From positions 1-7,866 of the forward strand of contig JAENWE010000264.1 in assembly GCA_016650185.1 (NCBI GenBank): DNA of 7,866 bases, read 5' to 3'. The DNA is from Vicinamibacteria bacterium (GTDB taxonomy: Bacteria; Acidobacteriota; Vicinamibacteria; Fen-336; JAGNNV01). Position 1 is the first letter of the stretch; each line of letters begins with the position of its first letter. Positions 1 to 5,213 of this stretch are shown here, piece after piece. The notes beneath the pieces are model-generated. The model was not told the origin of the DNA. It saw only the letters and a list, made by a program, of their open reading frames with translations, and did no database searches. The position numbers and the translations under genes were made by a program.

Positions 1-2
1 GC

Positions 3-410
3 GACCACGTGAAGGTCTTCCCCGGCAACGAATTGTTCTACCAAACCTGGGGAGCGGGCGGCTACGGCGATCCTTTGACCCGCGAGACCGCTCGCGTGCA
101 GAAGGATGTCCGGTTCCGCCTTGTGTCCCCGCAGAAAGCGCACGACGAGTACGGTGTGGTCATTGACGCGAAGACGTTCGTGGTGGATGAAGAAGCGACG
201 AAGAAACTCCGCGCCGACATCGCGAGCAAGCGCGGTCCCGCCAAGCCGTTCGACATGGGTCCGCCTCTCGCCGAAATCCTGAAGAACTGCAAGGCCGAGA
301 CGGGTCTCGAACCCCCGAAGCCGCCGGTCTTCAAGCAGATCGTCAAGATGCCGATCTACAGGTCGAAGCCGTCCATGTCGAAGCTGGTGTTGAAGAAGCG
401 CGTCGCGTAA
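3..410 (+). CDS. Hydantoinase B / N-methylhydantoinase beta-subunit family protein, C-terminal part (5' end outside window)
   Basis: This is the last 135 residues of a hydantoinase B/oxoprolinase family protein. The frame is open from the window edge, so the start lies upstream; the in-frame GTG near base 9 is internal. What I recognise is the family-typical end: the run ELFYQTWGAGGYGDPLTRE, then VQKDVR, LVSP.KA.DEYGVVID and a DEEAT.KLRA stretch. Members form the HyuB-type subunit of ATP-dependent hydantoinases, 5-oxoprolinases and acetone/acetophenone carboxylases, usually with a HyuA-type partner; the exact substrate cannot be told from this piece. It ends with TAA at 408-410. The last 40 or so residues are rich in Pro and Lys (PPKPPVFKQI, then KKRVA), forming a basic tail. 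A second, broken copy of this gene end lies at about 1324-1930. The downstream gene (477-914) is convergent. Confidence 0.88.
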   Translation, partial: DHVKVFPGNELFYQTWGAGGYGDPLTRETARVQKDVRFRLVSPQKAHDEYGVVIDAKTFVVDEEATKKLRADIASKRGPAKPFDMGPPLAEILKNCKAETGLEPPKPPVFKQIVKMPIYRSKPSMSKLVLKKRVA

Positions 411-417
411 CGCCCGG

Positions 418-450
418 TGCCGGGGTGACGGCCAGTCGCCGCCCCCGGCA
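418..450. terminator. GC-rich stem-loop between convergent genes, possible terminator
   Basis: An 8-bp perfect inverted repeat (TGCCGGGG at 418-425 and CCCCGGCA at 443-450, 17-base loop) fills most of the 66-bp gap between the stop of the hydantoinase gene and the stop of the convergent VapC-like gene. The position suits a shared terminator. No T-run follows on either strand, so it is not a canonical intrinsic terminator. Confidence 0.35.
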
Positions 451-476
451 TCGTTCAGCAGGGCTGTCTCGTCTGT

Positions 477-914
477 TTAGGGGACGAGACCCGCCAGAAA
501 CGCCTCGGGGTCGTCGCGTAGCACATCCGCGACTCGCAACTCCTTGAATTGCTTGAGACGACGGTCGGCGGTGAGGAACACGTCCGCCCTTGACTCCAGG
601 GCCGCTGCGAGATGGATAGCATCAGGGGTGCGAAGGGGGTGACCGGCTCGAATCGCGGCAGCCCTTCTGATCGTCACGTCATCGATGTCGAGAAGGACCA
701 GCCCGTTGAAAGCGGCCTCGATTCGACTCGTGCGCTGGGCGTCCGCCTGTTTTAGCGGTCCGATGAGCGCCTCGAGAATCGTGAGCCGAGAGGTCACGAG
801 AACGGCGCCGGGAGGGCGCCCGAAGCAATCAAGCCAATTGCGCGCCGGATCTTTGAATTCAGGCTTGCCGGTAAGACTGTAGATCAGGGCGTTCGTGTCG
901 ATGTAGAGGATCAT
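477..914 (-). CDS. PIN-domain ribonuclease, VapC-like toxin
   Basis: A 145-residue PIN-domain protein, the usual length for VapC toxins, which are Mg2+-dependent RNases that cut tRNA or rRNA when released from their antitoxin. The acidic active-site set is visible and well placed: Asp6 in IDTN at the N-terminus, Glu48 in ILEAL, Asp98 in TPDAIHLA and Asp117 in LTADRRLK. The alternating hydrophobic strands and helices fit a complete PIN fold, so the toxin looks intact. The ATG overlaps the TGA of the upstream antitoxin-like gene by one base, the typical translational coupling of a toxin-antitoxin operon. It ends with TAA at 479-477, convergent with the hydantoinase gene. The RNA target cannot be inferred. 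Confidence 0.88.
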   Translation of the reverse strand: MILYIDTNALIYSLTGKPEFKDPARNWLDCFGRPPGAVLVTSRLTILEALIGPLKQADAQRTSRIEAAFNGLVLLDIDDVTIRRAAAIRAGHPLRTPDAIHLAAALESRADVFLTADRRLKQFKELRVADVLRDDPEAFLAGLVP

Positions 915-1138
915 CAGTCCCAGTCGCCACGAACATCCTCAATCTCGCGATCAATCTCCTCGGCCGTCATTGTGCCTGGAGGCAGCGAGTCGAGGAACTT
1001 CACGAATTGTCTCGCGTCACCACGGGGTGGAGCCGGAGCCAGTTCGACTTGGAGAGTCTCGGGCTGGGTCAAGACAGGACTTTCAAGGACGAGTGTGGTC
1101 GGACTTGTGAGATGTCCGCGAACGGAGATCGTGGTCAT
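914..1138 (-). CDS. Putative antitoxin partner of the PIN-domain toxin
   Basis: A small acidic protein of 74 residues directly upstream of, and overlapping by one base, the VapC-like gene. I do not recognise a named family. The N-terminal half (MTTISVRGHL..., then LVLESPVL and LQVELAP) looks beta-rich, possibly a small DNA-binding or dimerisation fold. The C-terminal part (TAEEIDREIEDVRGDWD) is a charged helix ending in an Arg/Trp/Asp motif, like the toxin-wrapping tails of VapB-type antitoxins. I chose the ATG at 1138 because GAGAGG lies 8 bases upstream. A longer reading frame to 1231 exists, but its extra 31 residues are low-complexity and cross the G-rich tract. The antitoxin role is inferred from gene order, size and overlap. 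VapB-type partners usually bind their own promoter. Confidence 0.72.
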   Translation of the reverse strand: MTTISVRGHLTSPTTLVLESPVLTQPETLQVELAPAPPRGDARQFVKFLDSLPPGTMTAEEIDREIEDVRGDWD

Positions 1139-1323
1139 CGATTGGTACCTCTCGCTGGTGATCTTAGTGGAAGTCCCCACCCCAAACCCCTCCCGGTTCT
1201 CGGACGGACTGTAGGGAGGAGCTCGTGTCACGTGGGAAGGGTGTCCCTCGACGCAACGTTTCGTCTCACGGCCGAGGCGGAGCGGTCGCCATCGTCGCCT
1301 TCGGCTCCTCAGGCATCCGCTCC
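1139..1323. other. Gene-free stretch between antitoxin start and hydantoinase B remnant
   Basis: This 185-bp stretch holds the antitoxin ribosome binding site (minus strand, GAGAGG near 1147-1152), the G-rich tract described separately, and an imperfect inverted repeat (GCCGAGGCG at 1271-1279 against CGCCTTCGGC at 1296-1305). The + frame running from 1225 into the hydantoinase remnant has no recognisable homology before about 1324, so I read it as non-coding. I could not find a convincing -35/-10 pair; TAAGAT on the minus strand near 1161-1166 is the only -10-like hexamer. Confidence 0.4.
1175..1194 (-). promoter_or_regulatory. G-quadruplex-forming tract upstream of the toxin-antitoxin operon
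   Basis: On the minus strand, the coding strand of the toxin-antitoxin genes, there are four G-tracts of 3, 4, 4 and 4 bases separated by loops of 1, 3 and 1 bases. Short loops with long tracts are the pattern expected for a stable parallel quadruplex. It ends 36 bases before the antitoxin ATG, so it lies in the promoter or leader of the operon. A regulatory effect is inference. Confidence 0.5.
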
Positions 1324-2057
1324 CTCGGGATCCACGACGATCGCTGGCTCACCTATCAGTGGGGCGTCAACGGCGGCTCGAAGGCCATGCGCGGGAAGAA
1401 GTGGCTGAAGAAGGTCGACGGTTCGATCGAGTACGTGACTTCGAAGTGCGACCACGTCAAGGTCTTGACCAACCCCCTCGCTTCGCGAGCCGGTTGGCCG
1501 CACCTCGCTATCGCTCGTGCCCCAGGGCAGGCTGCGCGCTCGTCCCCGGCGACGAGTTGTTCTATCAGACCTGGGGAGCGGGCGGCTACGGCGATCCGCT
1601 CACCCGCGAAACCGCTCGCGTGCAAAAGGACGTCCGCTTCCGTCTCGTGTCGCCGGAGAAGGCGCGCGACGAGTACGGTGTGGTGATCGACATGAAGACG
1701 TTCGTGGTGGATGAAGAAGCCACGAAGAAACTCCGCGCCGACATCGCTTCGACGCGCGGTCCCGCGAAGCCCTTCGACATGGGTCCGCCTCTCGCCGAGA
1801 TCCTGAAGAACTGCAAGGCCGAGATGGGTCTCGAACCGCCGAAGCCGCCGGTCTTCAAGCAGATCGGCAAGATGCCGATCTACAAGTCGAAGCCGTCCAT
1901 GTCGAAGCTGGTGTCAAAGAAGCGGGTGGTGAAATCCGCCGGAGCGGCGGGTCGCGGTGCGGAACGTCCTCCCGACCCGCCGTTATCCCGACCCTGCATT
2001 GCGAGCTGTGGACGGCCTTCGGCCGATACATTTTGGAGAAACCCAGAAAACGCATGA
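1324..2057 (+). pseudogene. Duplicated, frameshifted hydantoinase B C-terminal region
   Basis: A broken second copy of the hydantoinase B gene end. The first part reads in one frame from about 1324 (IHDDRWLTYQWGVNGG, then MRGKKWLKKVDGS and KCDHVKV) to 1464. After a 77-bp insertion the protein resumes in another frame at about 1543 with GDELFYQTWGAGGYGDPL and follows the copy at 3-410 almost residue for residue to about 1930. My hand alignment of 19-405 with 1543-1929 gives roughly 37-40 differences, about 90% identity, mostly at third codon positions, so both copies evolved as proteins before this one broke. The original stop is lost: where the other copy has TAA this one reads AAA and continues through unrelated, Pro/Arg-rich codons to TGA at 2055-2057. 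No start is visible, and the N-terminal two thirds of the family is absent. Confidence 0.85.
1467..1543. repeat. 77-bp palindromic insertion inside the hydantoinase B remnant
   Basis: Compared with the copy at 3-410, about 77 extra bases interrupt this copy between AAGGTCTT and CCCCGGC. The insert holds a long hairpin at 1469-1497: CCAACC, a CC/CC mismatch, CTCGC, loop TTC, GCGAG, then GGTTGG. A weaker inverted repeat, TGCCC..GGGCA, follows at 1518-1529. This resembles a REP-like or small non-autonomous palindromic element. I see no clear target-site duplication, so the exact borders are uncertain by a base or two. 77 is not a multiple of three, which explains the frameshift. Confidence 0.6.
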
Positions 2058-2071
2058 AATTGGGCGTTTTC
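2046..2071. promoter_or_regulatory. Perfect 8-bp inverted repeat upstream of the AlbA_2-ParA unit
   Basis: GAAAACGC at 2046-2053 pairs with GCGTTTTC at 2064-2071 around a 10-base loop. On the + strand the right arm ends in a short T-run, so it could act as a weak terminator for read-through from the hydantoinase remnant, whose new stop (2055-2057) lies in the loop. It could equally be an operator for the genes from 2188. A second small hairpin, CGGCC-TTC-GGCCG, lies at 2013-2025. Confidence 0.35.
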
Positions 2072-2187
2072 GCGTGAGTTCCTCAGCAAGGCCCCTGTCA
2101 GCCTGAGAGCCTTGGGCGTGCATTTGACTGGCTGGCGCGGCGCACCCTTGGTGGTCCCGCCTCAGGCTCTGGTAGGGTTTTAACTGG
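2058..2187. other. Gene-free leader of the AlbA_2-ParA unit
   Basis: A 130-bp region with no supported gene. Besides the right arm of the inverted repeat at 2064-2071, it holds CAAGGC (2087-2092) pairing with GCCTTG (2109-2114), with CTCAG/CTGAG nested at 2082-2086 and 2103-2107 as an alternative pairing. A TTGACT hexamer at 2124-2129 looks like a -35 box, but no good -10 lies 16-18 bases downstream. The promoter of the following genes is presumably here or just upstream. Confidence 0.4.
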
Positions 2188-3384
2188 ATGCCCCTTCTCA
2201 CTCTGGATCAGCTCCTGGTCACCGAGACCGACCGGATCGAATGGACCGAGAGTCTCGTCGACAAGAAGGTCTACCAAGCGATTTCGGCGCTTGCCAACGA
2301 TCTGGGCAACTCAAGCACCCCAGGGCAACTGCTCATCGGTGTTGACAACCACGGGGCGGTCCGTGGCCTCGATGAAGACGCTCTCGGCGGTTACGATCGA
2401 GCCGCCCAGAAGCTGTCAAGCTGGCTCTCATCAACGAAGATCTGGCCGCACCCAAGTTGGTCCCTGGATCGACAGGTCGTGGACGGCAGGGTGCTCTGGA
2501 TCGTAGTCGTCCAGCCTTACGAAGTGCCGCCGGCCATCGCCGTTGACCAGCGGGTATGGGTTCGAAAGGGGACTACGACAAGGCTTGCGAATGAAGCGGA
2601 TCTCCAGAAGCTTCGGGAGCGCAGACCCGAGAACCTGTTCCCTTTCGATTCGCGACCCGTTCGGGGAGCGACGATTGAAGATCTCGATGACCGCAGACTG
2701 CACGAACGCTACGTGGTGGCCCGCGACAATGACGCGGAGCGTGAGTCCTTTCCGTCCCTGACGGCGTGGTTGGAGCAACGAGAGTCCGGAAGGTCCGATG
2801 CTTCCGGATTCGTCCCGAACGCTGCGGCGTTGCTGCTCAATAGTTCCAACCCACAGAGGTTCATTCCAGGTTCGTACGTGGAGTTCTGCCGATACGGCGG
2901 GCTCGATCACGACGCTCCGGTTGCCACGCGACGGACGGTGACTGGCTCAGTGCCTGATCAATTCGATGCCCTTTGGCCGCTGCTATCGGCAAACATCGCG
3001 GAGGTTCCAAGTGCTTCGAGCGGAGTCGTCGAGGCCTATTCCTTCGAGTATCCACCGGAGGCGTTCAAAGAGCTCTTCCGCAACATGCTGCAGCACCGTC
3101 TTTACGAGGGCACGAACGCTCCTGCGCGTATTGAGTGGTTCGCCGATCGGGTCGTCTTCTCGAACCCAGGGGGGCCATTCGGGCGTGCAAGTGAGGATGC
3201 ATTCGGCGAACACTCAGACTACCGCAACACGCGCCTGACGGGCGGGTTGCTGGAACTCGGCTACGTGCAAAGACTCGGGCGCGGCGTGCGGCGGATCGAG
3301 AAGCAGTTGAAGGCGAATGGCAATCCGCCCCTGGTCGTCGAAACCGATGGGTTCACGGGCGTCACGGTCAGGAGGCGGGCTTAG
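2188..3384 (+). CDS. Schlafen-type AlbA_2 domain protein with C-terminal GHKL-like ATP-binding domain
   Basis: A 398-residue soluble protein with the architecture of the AlbA_2 plus HATPase_c_4 group (often annotated as RecG-like or transcriptional regulator, COG2865-type). The AlbA_2/Schlafen core spans about residues 14-142: the Glu18 region RIEWTESL, the segment ISALAND..NSSTPGQLLIGVD..GAVRGL (31-61), and VWVRKGTTT (123-131). The C-terminal half carries a GHKL-type N-box-like helix, ELFRNMLQHRLY (295-306, with Glu295, Asn299 and His303), then VVFSNPGGPFG (322-332) and RNTRL..GLLELGYVQRLGRGVRRI (346-370), all typical of the family. No helix-turn-helix is obvious after residue 370, so the usual C-terminal winged helix may be missing. 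ATG 2188 is the first start after an in-frame TAG at 2173; the ribosome binding site is weak. The next gene begins 2 bases after the stop, so the two are surely co-transcribed. Relatives act as nucleic-acid-binding regulators or in phage defence; the role here is not determined. Confidence 0.8.
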   Translation: MPLLTLDQLLVTETDRIEWTESLVDKKVYQAISALANDLGNSSTPGQLLIGVDNHGAVRGLDEDALGGYDRAAQKLSSWLSSTKIWPHPSWSLDRQVVDGRVLWIVVVQPYEVPPAIAVDQRVWVRKGTTTRLANEADLQKLRERRPENLFPFDSRPVRGATIEDLDDRRLHERYVVARDNDAERESFPSLTAWLEQRESGRSDASGFVPNAAALLLNSSNPQRFIPGSYVEFCRYGGLDHDAPVATRRTVTGSVPDQFDALWPLLSANIAEVPSASSGVVEAYSFEYPPEAFKELFRNMLQHRLYEGTNAPARIEWFADRVVFSNPGGPFGRASEDAFGEHSDYRNTRLTGGLLELGYVQRLGRGVRRIEKQLKANGNPPLVVETDGFTGVTVRRRA

Positions 3385-3386
3385 CG

Positions 3387-4391
3387 ATGAAGAGCCTGGT
3401 TCTGTTCAACAACAAGGGCGGGGTTGGTAAGACAACGCTGACCTTCAACTTTGCGCACATGGCTGCGCGTCTGGGACTTCGTGTCGTCGTCCTCGACTAC
3501 GATCCCCAGTGCAACGTCTCGTCGATCTTCCTCGCGGAAGAGACGCTGGCAGGTCTTTGGGATAAGGATGCGCCGCCCGGCGTGACAGTCGCGAGTTCCA
3601 TTGATCTCGTCCGGCGCGGCAAGGGGGAAGTGCGCAACCCCGTCATGAAGGAAGTCGCAGAGCGTCTCTTCTTGCTCCCTGGCGATCTACTGTTGAGCCG
3701 TTTCGAGCAAACTCTAGCGGAGGAGTGGCCCAAGACGCGGTCGGTCGAGAACGAGCGCGCCCTCGCTGTGACAACAGCTCTGGACCTTCTTTCCAACCGG
3801 GCCGCACAGATTGCGAACGCAGACATAGTCTTCGCGGATGTTGGACCGAGTTTGGGAGCCTTGAATCGAGCCGCGCTGCTGGCATGCGATTTTGTTGTTC
3901 TGCCCTTGGCTCCAGATCTCTTCAGTCTCCAGGGTCTTCGCAACGTTGGACCGACGCTGGACGAGTGGCGCAGAGACTGGGACAGCGTCCGCAAGGATCA
4001 TCTTGGCGGCCGCGACGAGGCACGCCTACCTCCGCATGCGTTTGAGCCTATTGGCTACATCGTTCAGCAGCACCTGGCACGGGCAGATCGACCGGTTCTT
4101 GGGTCCCGAAAGTGGGCCGACCTGATCCCTGCCGTCTACACCCAGGAGGTCTTGGGCGGGGCCAGCGTTGGCGCATTGGCGTTCGACGACGATCCGAACT
4201 GCATCGCGCGATTGAAGCACTTCTCAAGCCTGGTCCCGCTCGCACAGGTTTCGCGCAAACCCCTCTTCGACCTAAAGCAGGCAGACGGGATCAGCGGCGG
4301 GCAAATACAGGCGGTGGCGCAGGCCCGAAAGGAATTCGAGCAGGTTGTTCGTCAACTGTGCACTCGAATGTCGGTCACTATCCCTCCTTAA
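3387..4391 (+). CDS. ParA/MinD-family P-loop ATPase (no ParB partner visible)
   Basis: A 334-residue ParA/Soj/MinD-type ATPase. The deviant Walker A box KGGVGKTT is at residues 10-17, with the signature lysine (Lys10) of the family and the P-loop lysine at 15. The switch I/A' region LDYDPQCN (36-43) and the Walker B-type motif IVFADVGPSLG (147-157) follow. The family normally dimerises on ATP, binds DNA non-specifically and moves or signals through a partner that stimulates hydrolysis. It is longer than a minimal ParA (about 210-260 residues); the extra length comes from an insertion after residue 50 and a C-terminal half that I cannot assign beyond the fold. GGAGG lies 11 bases before the ATG, inside the end of the preceding gene. 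No ParB or HTH gene and no iteron-like repeats are nearby, so ordinary plasmid partition is unlikely. A joint function with the AlbA_2 protein is inferred from the 2-bp spacing. Confidence 0.85.
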   Translation: MKSLVLFNNKGGVGKTTLTFNFAHMAARLGLRVVVLDYDPQCNVSSIFLAEETLAGLWDKDAPPGVTVASSIDLVRRGKGEVRNPVMKEVAERLFLLPGDLLLSRFEQTLAEEWPKTRSVENERALAVTTALDLLSNRAAQIANADIVFADVGPSLGALNRAALLACDFVVLPLAPDLFSLQGLRNVGPTLDEWRRDWDSVRKDHLGGRDEARLPPHAFEPIGYIVQQHLARADRPVLGSRKWADLIPAVYTQEVLGGASVGALAFDDDPNCIARLKHFSSLVPLAQVSRKPLFDLKQADGISGGQIQAVAQARKEFEQVVRQLCTRMSVTIPP

Positions 4392-4437
4392 TGTAGGGGA
4401 CCGCCGTTGACTCGTCACATCGGGGACCGCGCACACC

Positions 4438-4443
4438 GGAGGA
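4438..4443 (+). promoter_or_regulatory. Shine-Dalgarno sequence that sets the methyltransferase start
   Basis: GGAGGA ends 5 bases before the ATG at 4449. It fixes that start over the in-frame TTG at 4407, which has no ribosome binding site and would add 14 unconserved residues. Confidence 0.75.
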
Positions 4444-4448
4444 AGAAC

Positions 4449-5090
4449 ATGGATCGCAAGCAACACTGGGAGTCCGTTTACCAAACGAAGCGGCCCACCG
4501 AGGTGAGCTGGTATCAGGCCGAGCCGACTCTCTCCTTGAGTCTTGTGAACGAGGCGGCGGGCGCGGGCGCCGCTTCGGTCATCGATGTCGGCGGAGGAGC
4601 GTCGACGCTGGTTGATCGCCTGGTCGAGCGACCGTCCACGACGATCACGGTGCTCGACCTCTCCGGCGCGGCATTGCGCGAGGCTCAGAGGCGCGTTGGC
4701 GAGAAGGCGGAAAAGGTCAACTGGATCGAGGCGGACATCCTCAACGTCGAGTTGCCCAAGGCCGCTTTCGACGTCTGGCACGACCGCGCCGTGTTCCACT
4801 TCCTCACCGACGCGGCCGACCGCCGCCGCTACGTGGAGCAGGTGTCCCACAGTGTAAGGATCGGCGGGCACGTCCTGGTGGCGACCTTCGCCGCGGACGG
4901 CCCGCAGAAGTGCAGCGGCCTCGAAGTGGCGCGGTACTCACCCGATGAACTGCATGCCCAGTTCGGCAGCGCCTTCCGTCTGATCCGCAGCGTGCACGAG
5001 AGCCACATCACGCCCATGGGGACAACACAGAAGTTCGTGTATTGCCTCTGTTCGGTGGAGAGCGCGTCGCGAACGCGGCGCGCCGCCTGA
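4449..5090 (+). CDS. Class I SAM-dependent methyltransferase
   Basis: A 213-residue Rossmann-fold methyltransferase. It opens with the subfamily-typical MDRKQHWESVYQTK and SWYQAEP (residues 1-25). Motif I, which binds SAM, is VIDVGGGAS (44-52); the acidic residue at the end of strand 2 is Asp70 in TVLDLS; WIEADI (92-97) is the adenine-side motif; FDVWHDRAVFHFLTD (107-121) is the motif IV region; and IGGHVLVATFA (138-148) is the post-substrate strand. The end (KCSGLEVARYSP, then ITPMGTTQKFVYC) also matches this group of small standalone methyltransferases. Their substrate is generally unknown, and some relatives are annotated as thiopurine- or trans-aconitate-methyltransferase-like. It lies 57 bases after the ParA-like gene on the same strand, so it may be part of that transcript, but its strong ribosome binding site and different gene type allow an independent unit. 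Confidence 0.85.
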   Translation: MDRKQHWESVYQTKRPTEVSWYQAEPTLSLSLVNEAAGAGAASVIDVGGGASTLVDRLVERPSTTITVLDLSGAALREAQRRVGEKAEKVNWIEADILNVELPKAAFDVWHDRAVFHFLTDAADRRRYVEQVSHSVRIGGHVLVATFAADGPQKCSGLEVARYSPDELHAQFGSAFRLIRSVHESHITPMGTTQKFVYCLCSVESASRTRRAA

Positions 5091-5213
5091 TCGGACCGGG
5101 CGAGAGAGACTCCGCGGGCCTTACCGCTTCCGCTTGAATCTGGCCCGGCTATAGATCTCGTAGGGGCCCGACGAAGCAATCTCGAACGTCTCCACGAACC
5201 CTTCCCCGGTCTG
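5091..5213 (-). other. Intergenic stretch with in-frame coding-like tail after the permease amber stop
   Basis: The 123-bp gap separates two convergent genes. On the minus strand, immediately after the permease TAG (5216-5214), the same frame stays open for 30 codons (QTGEGFVETFEIASSGPYEI, then YSRARFKRKR) and ends at TAA 5123-5121. The codons are GC-rich at the third position, like real genes in this window. I do not recognise the peptide. It may be the remnant end of a lost gene, a readthrough tail, or chance. Confidence 0.35.

Noticed and set aside
1139..1231. Upstream extension of the antitoxin to a start at 1231
   Set aside because: It would translate through the G-rich tract and gives low-complexity residues; the ATG at 1138 has a good GAGAGG ribosome binding site.
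1225..1464. A new fusion protein starting at 1225 and reading into the hydantoinase-like segment
   Set aside because: The first 33 or so codons show no homology, and the frame runs into the 77-bp insertion and then a meaningless frame, so it is best read as part of a pseudogene.
1855..2201. Small minus-strand open frames across the end of the hydantoinase remnant and the leader region
   Set aside because: They overlap sequence that codes on the other strand and several stem-loops, have no recognisable motif, and lack convincing ribosome binding sites.
3387..4391. Plasmid-type partition locus (parABS)
   Set aside because: No ParB-like gene, no replication initiator and no iteron or parS-like repeats are visible; the neighbour is an AlbA_2 protein.
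4407..4448. TTG start at 4407 for the methyltransferase, and TTGACT at 4407-4412 as a -35 box
   Set aside because: No ribosome binding site precedes the TTG, whereas GGAGGA precedes ATG 4449; no acceptable -10 lies 16-18 bases after TTGACT.
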